Assembly (NCBI GenBank): GCA_002306295.1 | Contig: DBRI01000024.1 | Span: 1-13,003, forward strand | Length of the DNA: 13,003 nucleotides | Source of the DNA: Patescibacteria group bacterium UBA1372 | GTDB taxonomy: Bacteria > Patescibacteriota > Microgenomatia > UBA12405 | Direction of reading: 5' to 3' | Position numbers and translations under genes: made by a program | In this document: positions 1 to 7,245 of the stretch, in pieces | Numbering within the stretch: the stretch's first letter is position 1 | Layout of the letters: each line of letters opens with the position of its first letter | Notes under the pieces: generated by a model | What the model was told of the DNA's origin: nothing | What the model saw: the letters and a program-made list of their open reading frames with translations, nothing else | Database searches by the model: none

Positions 1-815
1 ATCAATTCTAACTCCTTTCTGGCCATAATACCAATTTTTTTAATCATATATCCTCCCCTACCTATAATCATTTTTTTATAGCGGGGGTCCGTAGTTTCAA
101 TGTCAGCATAAATATTAATGATATTTTTATCGGGGTCATGCTCAACTGAATTGACGACCACATTAACTGTATAGGGAACTTCTTTTCTAAGGGTTAATAA
201 AGTTTTCTCTCTGATCAATTCGCTAATAAATTCAAGCGAATTGGTCTCAAGTAAAGGTGAGCTAACTTGCAAAAATGTTTTTGGGTCTTGAGGAGGTAAT
301 AGTGAAAAAATTAAATTGACTAAACTTTTAAGATGAGTTGATTTTAGAGCTGATATGGAAATGGTGGCATCAAACTCTTGTTCCATAAAATTATACTGAG
401 CCAGAAAATTTTTAGTGCCAATGGCTTGATCTATTTTATTGTAGACTAAAACTTTTTTGGCATTAGCAAGTCTGACTAGAGCCAATGATTTTTGTTCCTC
501 TTCACCCCAGGAACGGCTGATATCAACTAAATACAAAATTAAAGAAGCATTGTTTATGGCGGTTGGAGCTTGTTTGTTGACAGATCTACCCAAAGTATCG
601 ACGACTTTATCAAGGATACCCGGAGTGTCGACAATATTAAAAGAACCTTGAGGTGAATTAAAAGTAAAAACAGAATTTTTCCTGGTCGTCTGTGGTTTGG
701 GTGAAGTGATTGTTACCTTCTGGTTTAGAAGTGAATTGATTAGAGTTGACTTACCTGAATTTGGTCTACCTAAAAGCACAACTAGGGGTAATTTGTTTTG
801 ATTGTTTTTTTTCAT
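1..815 (-). CDS. era: GTPase Era (3' part cut off by window edge)
   Basis: This gene encodes Era, the GTPase that binds 16S rRNA near its 3' end and helps mature the 30S subunit. Reading down from the ATG at 815-813 gives 271 codons with no stop before the edge. Visible motifs are the P-loop GRPNSGKST (residues 16-24), the switch region KPQTTR (40-45), which is characteristic of Era, DTPG (63-66), NKID (126-129) and SAL (155-157). A KH domain follows, with EFISELIREK (195-204) and the GRGG loop (252-255). Era is usually about 300 residues, so only the last 25-30 are missing. The gene diverges from lon with 78 bp between the start codons. There is no Shine-Dalgarno sequence; a TATAAT lies 9 nt before the start. 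The open frame ends only because of the edge, so nothing suggests a broken gene. Confidence 0.95.
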   Translation of the reverse strand, partial: MKKNNQNKLPLVVLLGRPNSGKSTLINSLLNQKVTITSPKPQTTRKNSVFTFNSPQGSFNIVDTPGILDKVVDTLGRSVNKQAPTAINNASLILYLVDISRSWGEEEQKSLALVRLANAKKVLVYNKIDQAIGTKNFLAQYNFMEQEFDATISISALKSTHLKSLVNLIFSLLPPQDPKTFLQVSSPLLETNSLEFISELIREKTLLTLRKEVPYTVNVVVNSVEHDPDKNIINIYADIETTDPRYKKMIIGRGGYMIKKIGIMARKELEL

Positions 816-824
816 TATTTATGT

Positions 825-830
825 ATTATA
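825..830 (-). promoter_or_regulatory. -10 box of the era promoter
   Basis: A perfect TATAAT on the minus strand, with only 9 nt between it and the era ATG. The -35 region at about 848-854 (TAGATA or TTAGAT) is poor. Transcription would begin about 3 nt before the start codon, giving an essentially leaderless mRNA. This rests on position and sequence only. Confidence 0.5.
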
Positions 831-855
831 TCGTGAGTGTAGATTAATATCTAAA

Positions 856-884
856 TTGACACTTAGCAAATATGATGCTAGACT
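856..884 (+). promoter_or_regulatory. Promoter of lon (TTGACA-17-TAGACT)
   Basis: A perfect -35 TTGACA (856-861), a 17-nt spacer and a -10 TAGACT (879-884; 4 of 6 consensus bases). The lon ATG begins 9 nt after the -10, so the expected transcript start at 890-891 leaves a leader of only about 3-4 nt. The CIRCE-like sequence at 863-889 covers the spacer, the -10 and the probable start site. Confidence 0.7.
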
Positions 885-889
885 GCTAA
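863..889 (+). promoter_or_regulatory. Degenerate CIRCE-like (HrcA) operator
   Basis: The classic CIRCE element is TTAGCACTC, nine bases, then GAGTGCTAA. Here the spacing is exactly 9-9-9: left arm TTAGCAAAT (863-871), spacer 872-880, right arm GACTGCTAA (881-889). The left arm matches 6 of 9 positions and the right arm 8 of 9. The inner positions of the left arm are lost, so the remaining perfect inverted repeat is TTAGCA/TGCTAA. Its position over the lon -10 fits a repressor site. HrcA-controlled lon genes are known in other bacteria, for example mycoplasmas. Whether this genome encodes HrcA cannot be seen here. Confidence 0.55.
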
Positions 890-893
890 TAAT

Positions 894-3248
894 ATGGAAA
901 AAATAAATAAACCAGTTGAAAAAACCCAAAAATTACCCCTAATAGCTGTCAGAAATGTAGTTATGTTTCCGTCAGTTGAGACAACCTTATTTGTAGGCAG
1001 ACCTATTTCAAAAAAAGCTTTGGTTTATTGTTTTGATCAACCAGAAAGATTGGTATTCGTAGTTAGTCAAAAGAAAGCAAAAACTGAAAAACCAACTCCA
1101 TCAGATTTGTATCAAATGGGAGTGGTGTCAAAAATTGAACATATTTTGCAAAGTGATGGGCATGTACATGCCGTAATCAAAGGTTTATACAGAGGAATTG
1201 TCAGACAAATTGAAGAAAAAGATGGTTTTATGTGGGTAGAGTTTGTGTTAGTAGAAAATGAAAAACAAAACACGGGAGAGATTCAAAAAAGTGCTGAAAT
1301 TCTTTTATCTCAGCTTAAAAAAGCTTTTGCTATGGGTAGACAGTTTGATCTTCCGGCCATGATGAGACTATCGACCGGTATTTCTTCGTCAGATTTAGCT
1401 GATCAAGTTACTTTTTCAATTCAAGCTGACACTAAAGACAAACAAGCAGTTCTTGAAGAACTGAATGTAACTAAAAGAATATCCCAGGCCACCGAACTAT
1501 TGATTAAAGAAATGAAAGTATCTGAACTGGAAAAAGAAATTGAAAAGAAAACTCAAGATAAATTTAATGCCGGCATGAAAAGAAGTATTCTTAAAGAAAG
1601 AAAAAAACAAATTGAAGAAGAGTTAAGCAAAATTGATAAAGGTGAAAAGAGCGAAATGGATGAGCTAGGTAAAGAGATCAAGAAATGTGCTTGCCCTGCT
1701 GATATAAAGAAGAAATTGGAAAGAGAGTTGGAAAGACTAAGGGATATGGGAACAATGGCACCGGAGGCAAGCTATGTACGGACATATCTGCAAACCGTGC
1801 TCGAACTACCCTGGGGTAAGATAAACGGAGATAATGTTGATATAAAAAAAGCAGAAAAGATACTTGAAAAAGATCATTATGGATTAAAAGATGTCAAAGA
1901 TAGAATATTGGAACATTTGTCAGTAATTAAACTTAAGAAAGATAAAAAAAGACAACAGGATAAAGGAGTAAATATATTATGTTTTGTAGGACCACCCGGA
2001 GTTGGTAAAACGTCGATAGGAAAATCTATTGCTGACGCACTGGGGAGAAAGTTTGTCAGAGCGTCTTTGGGTGGAATTAGAGATGAATCGGAAATAAGAG
2101 GCCATAGACGAACTTATGTGGGAGCTATGCCGGGTAGAATTGTAAAGAGTCTGAAGAACGCCGGCTCAATGAATCCTGTCTTTATGCTGGATGAGGTTGA
2201 TAAGATTGGTGCTGACTACAGAGGAGACCCTACAGCTGCTTTACTTGAAGTATTAGATCCGGAACAAAACAGAGAATTTGAAGATCATTATTTGGATTTT
2301 CCACTGGATTTATCTAATGTTTTCTTTGTATTGACGGCCAACGATTTGTCAGGTATTCCAATTCCATTGCGGGATAGAGTCGAGATAATTCAATTTTCCG
2401 GATACACACTAAATGAAAAAATTAATATCGGTCAAAAATACTTAGTGGATAAACAGATGAAAATAAACGGATTAAGAGAATCTGAAATCGTTGGTTTGGA
2501 CAAGGAAATGCTTAAGTATGTGACTGAAAAATATACCAGAGAGGCAGGAGTCAGAAATTTGGAAAGGGTAATATCTCAAATAATGAGAAAAATAGCCAGA
2601 GAAATTGTAACTAAAAAGAAAAAGTTAGTTAAAATTAGTAACAAAGCAAAAATTAGATCTTATTTGGGACCAGAGAAATTTTCAAGCCAACTTAAGGGTA
2701 AAATGGATACAATTGGAGCATCAACCGGTCTGGCTTGGTCGTCAGTAGGCGGATCAATTTTATTTATAGAGGTCAATATAATGCCAGGAAAGGGAAAGTT
2801 GATATTAACTGGAAAATTGGGAAAAGTGATGCAGGAATCTTGTCAAGCGGCTTTGTCTTATGTCAGAAGTAGAAGTAAAGAATTTGGAATTACAAAAGAT
2901 TTTTACAAAATTGATATTCATATTCACGTACCCGAAGGTGCCACTCCAAAAGACGGACCATCGGCAGGTAGCGCTATTACAACTGCTTTGGTATCAGCAC
3001 TAACAGAAAGAAAGGTGTCCAGGGAATTGGGAATGACCGGTGAAATTACTATTAGAGGAGATGTACTGGAAATTGGTGGACTTAAAGAAAAAGCAATTGC
3101 CGGGCATAGGGCTGGATTGAAAAAGATCTTAATTCCAGCTGAAAACAAAAAAGATTTAGTAGAAATACCAAAAGAAGTTAAAAAGGATGTAGCCTTTATA
3201 CCTGTATCCCACTATGATCAGGTATACGATGCAGTTTTTAAAGTATAA
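894..3248 (+). CDS. lon: ATP-dependent protease Lon (endopeptidase La)
   Basis: A full-length 784-residue LonA-type cytosolic AAA+ serine protease that degrades misfolded and regulatory proteins. The N-terminal substrate-binding LON domain spans about 13-205. A charged, Lys/Glu-rich helical segment (about 205-290) precedes the ATPase. Walker A is GPPGVGKTS (366-374) and Walker B is MLDEVDK (431-437, with D433 and E434). The protease domain starts near 600 and has the catalytic dyad Ser690 in PKDGPSAGSA and Lys733 in GGLKEK. The 43-residue spacing equals that of the E. coli pair (679/722). The ATG at 894 has no Shine-Dalgarno sequence but lies just after a strong promoter with a CIRCE-like operator, suggesting heat-shock control. 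It converges with argS, 29 bp apart. Nothing suggests damage. Confidence 0.97.
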   Translation: MEKINKPVEKTQKLPLIAVRNVVMFPSVETTLFVGRPISKKALVYCFDQPERLVFVVSQKKAKTEKPTPSDLYQMGVVSKIEHILQSDGHVHAVIKGLYRGIVRQIEEKDGFMWVEFVLVENEKQNTGEIQKSAEILLSQLKKAFAMGRQFDLPAMMRLSTGISSSDLADQVTFSIQADTKDKQAVLEELNVTKRISQATELLIKEMKVSELEKEIEKKTQDKFNAGMKRSILKERKKQIEEELSKIDKGEKSEMDELGKEIKKCACPADIKKKLERELERLRDMGTMAPEASYVRTYLQTVLELPWGKINGDNVDIKKAEKILEKDHYGLKDVKDRILEHLSVIKLKKDKKRQQDKGVNILCFVGPPGVGKTSIGKSIADALGRKFVRASLGGIRDESEIRGHRRTYVGAMPGRIVKSLKNAGSMNPVFMLDEVDKIGADYRGDPTAALLEVLDPEQNREFEDHYLDFPLDLSNVFFVLTANDLSGIPIPLRDRVEIIQFSGYTLNEKINIGQKYLVDKQMKINGLRESEIVGLDKEMLKYVTEKYTREAGVRNLERVISQIMRKIAREIVTKKKKLVKISNKAKIRSYLGPEKFSSQLKGKMDTIGASTGLAWSSVGGSILFIEVNIMPGKGKLILTGKLGKVMQESCQAALSYVRSRSKEFGITKDFYKIDIHIHVPEGATPKDGPSAGSAITTALVSALTERKVSRELGMTGEITIRGDVLEIGGLKEKAIAGHRAGLKKILIPAENKKDLVEIPKEVKKDVAFIPVSHYDQVYDAVFKV

Positions 3249-3258
3249 AGTTCGTAAA

Positions 3259-3292
3259 GTAAAAAAGTTGACAATAGCTACATTTTTTTTAC
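3259..3292. terminator. Possible bidirectional terminator between lon and argS
   Basis: An 8-bp perfect inverted repeat, GTAAAAAA (3259-3266) and TTTTTTAC (3285-3292), with an 18-nt loop. It lies between the convergent ends and overlaps the argS stop codon. Each strand ends in a T-run, as a bidirectional terminator would, but the stem is almost all A-T and therefore weak. Confidence 0.3.
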
Positions 3293-4981
3293 GGGTTTGA
3301 TACTAAGAAGTTTAAGTCCGATTTCAAGAATCGAGGCAGTGGTTTGAGTTAAAAAGAGTCTGAAAGTTTGTTGACTTTGGCCAATTATTTTTAAATTGGC
3401 ATAAAATTGATTGTATTCTTTGGCCACTTTGAGTAAATATTGAGCAAGAAGGGAAGGATTAATGGTTGAGGCTGATTCAAGAATTTTAGACTCAAATTGG
3501 ATAAATAAATTTAATAAAATATACTCCTTCTGGTCGATGGGATCAGTAATTGAGCTAAGAGAAATGTTTTTAGATTCTTTAATATTTGATTTAGCTAGTA
3601 CACTTAAACAGCGGGCATAAGTGTATTGAAGATAAGGACCAGAATCCCCACCCAAACCCATAATTTTGTCCCAATCAAAGATAATGTCTTTTTGGGGATG
3701 TTGGAAAAGATCGGCAAATTTAATGGCACCAATAGCAACATCCCTAATCATGTCTTTTTGTTCTTTTGAGGTAAGAGATTTGCTGACCTGGCTGGACTCA
3801 ACAATTTTGGTAGCTTTGTTGGTAGCCTCCCTTATGACATCTTTTAAGTGAATAGTATCGCCCTTTCGAGTTGAAAATTTACCTTGAGGCCATCGGATTA
3901 ATCCATGACCAACATGAGCAAAACCATCTTTTGGAAGCCAACCAATTTTTTTACAGGCGGCAAAAACTTGTTGAAAATGGAGAGTTTGATCGGAGCCGAC
4001 TTCATAGATAATAAAATCGGGCTTCCAGGTATCTAGGCGATACTTAACGGTGGCTAAATCTCTAGTAAAGTAGGTGGTAGTGCCATTTGATTTGACCAAC
4101 ATAGCAGGAGGAAGTGGATCAACCTTGACGATAAGAGCTCCCCTGCTAACTTTAGCTAATTTCTTGGTTTTAAAAATATCGATAACTTTTTTTAAGTGAG
4201 GTTGGTAAAAAGATTCGCCGTGGGTATAGTCAATTTTTACATTTAACAGTTCATAAACCTGATTAAATTCTTTAAGGGAAATATCGACACAAGCTTGCCA
4301 AAGCTTTTTGACTTCAGGGTCATTGTCTTCCAATTTTTTGAAAGTCTGACGGGCTAAATCAATTAAAGACGGATCAGTTTCTGATTGGTTATGAAATTTT
4401 ACATAAAGCTTTTCCAGATCATCTATAGATAGAGATTCAATGGATTTACTGGCCCATTTATCGATAGCCACGATTAATTTACCAAATTGAGTACCCCAGT
4501 CGCCTAGGTGATTGTCCCCAATACAATTCCAACCCAAGATTTGATATAGATTATAAATTGCCTGACCAATATTAGTGGAGCGAAGGTGGCCGATACCAAA
4601 AGGTTTGGCAATATTTGGAGCTGAATAATCTATAACCATGGTTTTGTCTTGACCATAGGTTTTTAGATGATTTTTAAACTCCAGCTGATAATTGATTTTT
4701 TCAGATTGGCTAATTAAAAATTGGGTTGTAAAATAAAAGTTTATAAAACCGGGCTTAATGACTTCGATTTTTTCAACTATGTTTTGATCAACAGCAGTCT
4801 CAAGCTCTTCAACAATTTCTAAAGCTAATTGAAAAGGATTAATCTTCAGATCTTTAGCTAAAATCATGGCTATATTGGTAGATAAGTGGCCAAATTTAAG
4901 ATCCGGTGGAGTGCTAAGCTCTACTTTATTTTTATGTTTACCAAACCAAGACTTGATTAATGTATGTAAGCTTGTTTCCAT
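3278..4981 (-). CDS. argS: Arginyl-tRNA synthetase
   Basis: A class I aminoacyl-tRNA synthetase that charges tRNA-Arg with arginine in the cytosol. Numbered from the upstream ATG at 4996, the product is 572 residues. It has an N-terminal ArgS-specific domain (about 5-92), the HIGH-box variant GIGH in FGIGHLRST (133-141), the KMSKS-equivalent FSTRKG (374-379), and a C-terminal helical DALR anticodon-binding domain (about 450-572). The order and length are normal. I prefer the in-frame ATG at 4981 (567 residues, starting METSLHTLIK) because an extended -10, TGTTACAAT, lies 5 nt upstream, matching the leaderless layout of other genes here. The ATG at 4996 remains possible; a weak AGAAG lies 9 nt before it. 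The gene follows the glycosyltransferase on the same strand, separated by a repeat-filled gap. Confidence 0.95.
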   Translation of the reverse strand: METSLHTLIKSWFGKHKNKVELSTPPDLKFGHLSTNIAMILAKDLKINPFQLALEIVEELETAVDQNIVEKIEVIKPGFINFYFTTQFLISQSEKINYQLEFKNHLKTYGQDKTMVIDYSAPNIAKPFGIGHLRSTNIGQAIYNLYQILGWNCIGDNHLGDWGTQFGKLIVAIDKWASKSIESLSIDDLEKLYVKFHNQSETDPSLIDLARQTFKKLEDNDPEVKKLWQACVDISLKEFNQVYELLNVKIDYTHGESFYQPHLKKVIDIFKTKKLAKVSRGALIVKVDPLPPAMLVKSNGTTTYFTRDLATVKYRLDTWKPDFIIYEVGSDQTLHFQQVFAACKKIGWLPKDGFAHVGHGLIRWPQGKFSTRKGDTIHLKDVIREATNKATKIVESSQVSKSLTSKEQKDMIRDVAIGAIKFADLFQHPQKDIIFDWDKIMGLGGDSGPYLQYTYARCLSVLAKSNIKESKNISLSSITDPIDQKEYILLNLFIQFESKILESASTINPSLLAQYLLKVAKEYNQFYANLKIIGQSQQTFRLFLTQTTASILEIGLKLLSIKPVKKM

Positions 4982-4986
4982 GAGTA

Positions 4987-4995
4987 ATTGTAACA
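4987..4995 (-). promoter_or_regulatory. Extended -10 element of argS
   Basis: The minus strand reads TGT then TACAAT (4992-4987), an extended -10 with 5 of 6 bases in the hexamer. It lies 5 nt before the ATG at 4981 and overlaps the alternative start codon at 4996. No good -35 is seen at 16-18 nt, as is tolerated for extended -10 promoters. Confidence 0.4.
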
Positions 4996-5034
4996 TCGAA
5001 ATAGCTTCTTAATTCTTGATTATTCGAAAAATAT

Positions 5035-5062
5035 GTAGAGACGTAGCATGCTACGTCTCTAC
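5035..5062. repeat. Perfect 28-bp palindrome, possible terminator upstream of argS
   Basis: The 28 bases equal their own reverse complement with no spacer; each half reads GTAGAGACGTAGCA. On the minus strand the palindrome is followed by ATATTTTTC, so the RNA could form a strong stem plus U-run and end transcripts coming from the glycosyltransferase gene. Very similar palindromes built on GTAGAGACG are, from memory, dispersed in many unrelated bacterial genomes, so a repeat role is at least as likely. Confidence 0.75.
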
Positions 5063-5085
5063 TAAAAACCTTTTAAACCTTGTTT

Positions 5086-5113
5086 AATTCTTCGTTTCTG
5101 GGCTTCAAGAATT
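5086..5113. repeat. Short inverted repeat AATTCTT/AAGAATT
   Basis: A perfect 7-bp inverted repeat, AATTCTT (5086-5092) and AAGAATT (5107-5113), with a 14-nt loop, lying between the 28-bp palindrome and the next repeat. It has no T-run and may be chance in AT-rich DNA. It is listed because it fills the rest of the gene-free stretch 4997-5242. Confidence 0.3.
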
Positions 5114-5115
5114 AA

Positions 5116-5190
5116 CGTCATCGCGAAGGAGTGAAACGACTGTGGCGATCCCGATGGATTGAGATTGCTTCGCTTATGCTCGCAATGACG
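5116..5190. repeat. Imperfect palindromic dispersed repeat (CGTCAT...ATGACG)
   Basis: A 75-bp imperfect palindrome opening CGTCATCGCGAAGGAG and closing CTCGCAATGACG. It resembles, from memory, a widespread intergenic repeat family (CGTCATTGCGAGGAG..., often with GAGATTGCTTCGCT...) whose translation gives the notorious spurious peptide RHCEERSDEA. The minus-strand reading here contains RHCEHKRSN, the same signature. It is more G-C rich than the surrounding DNA. No protein-coding role is likely. Confidence 0.7.
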
Positions 5191-5200
5191 AGAAGTAAAA

Positions 5201-5237
5201 CCCCCTATCCCCCTCCCTTGACAAGGAGTGGGGAGGG
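5201..5237. repeat. C-rich/G-rich inverted repeat
   Basis: The segment runs from CCCCCTATCC to GGGGAGGG. CCCTCCC (5211-5217) and GGGAGGG (5231-5237) form a perfect 7-bp stem, with a CTTG-A-CAAG core inside the loop region. It resembles the common dispersed repeat built on CCCTCCCTTG and its complement. It starts 6 bp beyond the stop codon of the glycosyltransferase gene and could also act as its 3' end structure. Confidence 0.6.
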
Positions 5238-5242
5238 AAAAG

Positions 5243-6454
5243 TTATTTTTTCCAAATAATTTTATTGTAAACAATCCAGTTTAGAGGAATGGTTAAGCCA
5301 AAAATGGCGATAACTTGGTAGATAAATAAATAATCGCCAAATATTGAAGTTAATATACCTATAACAGTAGAAGGAATGACTATGCCGGTAATCAGGGATG
5401 AAAAATTGAAGGTGATAAATTTTGTAATCAGAGTTTTGGTATCGGTAATTTTTTCCTTAGCAAAGGTCCAAAGATTATTCCAAATAAAATTACTAATAAT
5501 AGCTAATTCGGCAGCCAAAGCATTACTAAAACTATTTAAAAGGCTAATGTTTACAATTGTATTTTTTAATAAATTTTTAAAGATAATGGCACCAACAATA
5601 TTGACTACAAAGCCAAAACCACCAACAATACCGAACTTGAGAAATTTTTGAGTAAATTCATCGTGCCAACGGAGCAGAAATACCACGCTAAAGATATCTT
5701 TAGCGGTTTTTGAATCGAATTTTGATTCACCAGCGTTTCTAACTTTAAATTGAAGTGGAATTTCGGTGTATTTGGCACCCATTTTTAGAGTTTCAAACAA
5801 TAGCTGTAATTTATATCCAAAGCTACGGCTATAAAGATGGCCAAAATCATCTAGATCCATTTTGTCTATAAAACCTTTGACTCTGGTGACTTTTAGGCCG
5901 GTAGTAGGATCGGTGACTTTGAAAAAGTTTTTAAAGGGGAAAAACATGATGAAGCGGGCAGTAAAACCACCGACTTCGGAAAAGAAGACTCTTTTAAATC
6001 CCCAACCTTTGGGGTTACTGCCGCCAGCAATTTTTCGACTACCGATGACATAATCGTAGCCCTGTTCCATTTTGGCAAGCATCAAAGGAATTGATTCAGG
6101 TGGGTGCTGAAAATCACCATCAAATTCAAAAACAAAATCAGCCTTAAGTTTATCTTTGGCGTATTTGAAGCCTTTGAGGTAGGCTGCCCCTATACCATCT
6201 TTACTGGTTTCGGTTAACAAATGAACATTGTTAAATTTATGGCTATATTTTTCAACTACCTGACTGGTACCGTCAGGAGAATTACCATCAACAACCAAAA
6301 TATGCATGTTCCAGTCGTAGGTTAATTCGCCTTTTTTGGCCTTGATATCGGGAAATGTGACAGTAGATAAATGTTCAATCATACGGCCTATATTGTCTGC
6401 TTCATTGTATGTAGGAATAACGACCACAGCAGTTTGGGTGTTTGTTTTGGACAT
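5243..6454 (-). CDS. DPM1-like GT2 glycosyltransferase fused to a GtrA flippase-like domain
   Basis: A 403-residue fusion. Residues 8-245 are a GT-A fold, family 2 glycosyltransferase of the dolichol/polyprenol-phosphate mannosyltransferase type. Its motifs are PTYNEADNI (14-22), VVDGNSPDGT (54-63), the metal-binding DGD in FDGDFQHPPE (111-120), IGSRKIAGG (137-145) and VRNAGESKF (238-246). Residues 270-403 form a GtrA-type domain with four membrane segments (about 271-294, 304-325, 345-368, 376-398). The family transfers a sugar from a nucleotide donor to a membrane polyprenyl phosphate and helps move it across the membrane, for later glycosylation of surface polymers or proteins. The sugar cannot be read from sequence. 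The usual second Asp of the VVDD motif is Gly57. It lies 42 bp after the kinase-like gene and has no promoter-like box of its own, suggesting co-transcription. Confidence 0.9.
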   Translation of the reverse strand: MSKTNTQTAVVVIPTYNEADNIGRMIEHLSTVTFPDIKAKKGELTYDWNMHILVVDGNSPDGTSQVVEKYSHKFNNVHLLTETSKDGIGAAYLKGFKYAKDKLKADFVFEFDGDFQHPPESIPLMLAKMEQGYDYVIGSRKIAGGSNPKGWGFKRVFFSEVGGFTARFIMFFPFKNFFKVTDPTTGLKVTRVKGFIDKMDLDDFGHLYSRSFGYKLQLLFETLKMGAKYTEIPLQFKVRNAGESKFDSKTAKDIFSVVFLLRWHDEFTQKFLKFGIVGGFGFVVNIVGAIIFKNLLKNTIVNISLLNSFSNALAAELAIISNFIWNNLWTFAKEKITDTKTLITKFITFNFSSLITGIVIPSTVIGILTSIFGDYLFIYQVIAIFGLTIPLNWIVYNKIIWKK

Positions 6455-6496
6455 AGGTTAGTTTGCCATAAAGCTTGGTTAAAAAAAAGAGTGTTA

Positions 6497-7132
6497 TTAA
6501 AATACCGGTCTAGGAGATGGTAATTGGCCTGAATTAATGACCGGTAAAATAATATCCAGAGCACTTCTTAAAACTTCTTGTTTAGATTGATTTGCACTAA
6601 CTATACTCCAATGATATAGCTGTCCTGATTCAAGATGCACTGATCTATTTCTAACCCACCCGTCATCGCCTTGGTTCTCGTGAAGATGACCAGGTTCTAT
6701 ACCTTGATAAAATCTTTGTCCATCGACAAGTAAAGATAGATCTGGTTTTAAGAGATCACCATTTAGTTCTTCTAAAACAGCTCTATTTATTCCAAAATAT
6801 ACTCCCCAGCTAATTCCAGTACCAGAATAATCCTCTAGTCCGACTAAATGGTATCTACGAATTAATTCTTCAAGATGTGGCTGATTGGATCGTCGATCTT
6901 GAGCGAATAAAGTCTGTGCTTGTAAGTATGTTAGGTTTTCAGGGTTTCCGTGTCTTAAATAGTCATTTATTCTTGCTCCTGTGGGCGTGTCGTAACGAGG
7001 ATATTTTAGTGTTGTGCAGCTTATCTGAGGACAAAAAAGATCAAAATATGTTTTTATTCCTCTTACTAATGTGGTCTTTCCTAGATTATTTGGTCCATAA
7101 ACAGCAAATAACAAACCTCTATCTTTTTCCAT
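6497..7132 (-). CDS. tmk: Divergent thymidylate kinase (dTMP kinase-like P-loop kinase)
   Basis: A 211-residue cytosolic P-loop kinase, probably phosphorylating dTMP to dTDP. The P-loop is GPNNLGKTT (13-21). KYPRYDTPTGARINDYL (44-60) matches the substrate-binding stretch of thymidylate kinases, AQDRRSNQ (77-84) their second arginine motif, and PDLSLLVDG (130-138) the usual PDL-x-L-x-LD strand. The canonical DRY motif is EDY (100-102, in LEDYSGTGISWG), so the usual catalytic Arg is absent there. The C-terminal half after about residue 140 is atypical in sequence. Length is normal for the family. Alternatives are another deoxynucleoside monophosphate kinase or a deoxynucleoside kinase. It is transcribed divergently from trmD and precedes the glycosyltransferase gene. 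Confidence 0.7.
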   Translation of the reverse strand: MEKDRGLLFAVYGPNNLGKTTLVRGIKTYFDLFCPQISCTTLKYPRYDTPTGARINDYLRHGNPENLTYLQAQTLFAQDRRSNQPHLEELIRRYHLVGLEDYSGTGISWGVYFGINRAVLEELNGDLLKPDLSLLVDGQRFYQGIEPGHLHENQGDDGWVRNRSVHLESGQLYHWSIVSANQSKQEVLRSALDIILPVINSGQLPSPRPVF

Positions 7133-7139
7133 AATTTAT

Positions 7140-7145
7140 ATTATG
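7140..7145 (-). promoter_or_regulatory. -10 box upstream of the thymidylate kinase-like gene
   Basis: CATAAT on the minus strand (5 of 6 consensus), 7 nt before the ATG at 7132. At 17 nt further upstream the -35 position reads TCTATA, only 3 of 6. The surroundings are very A-T rich, so a chance match is possible. Confidence 0.35.
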
Positions 7146-7245
7146 GGAATATAAATAAATTTTATAGACTCTGTTTTGTATTAGATATAGAACTTTCGGT
7201 AATTGTTAAGTTAATCTTAGTTTTAACGATATGTAATAATATGCT

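Noticed and set aside
457..651. 64-codon plus-strand frame
   Set aside because: It is antisense to the strongly conserved GTPase domain of era and has no family motif.
5035..5237. CRISPR array or tRNA in the argS upstream gap
   Set aside because: The three repeats differ from one another, so there is no repeat-spacer pattern, and no cloverleaf with a T-loop was found.
5062..5274. 70-codon minus-strand reading frame across the repeat region
   Set aside because: It is a translation of the palindromic repeats (it contains RHCEHKRSN, typical of spurious repeat-derived frames) and overlaps the end of the glycosyltransferase gene.
7201..7245. Possible trmD promoter (TTGTTA with TGTAAT)
   Set aside because: TGTAAT (7232-7237) lacks the key A of the -10, and TTGTTA lies 23 nt upstream of it, outside the normal spacer range.
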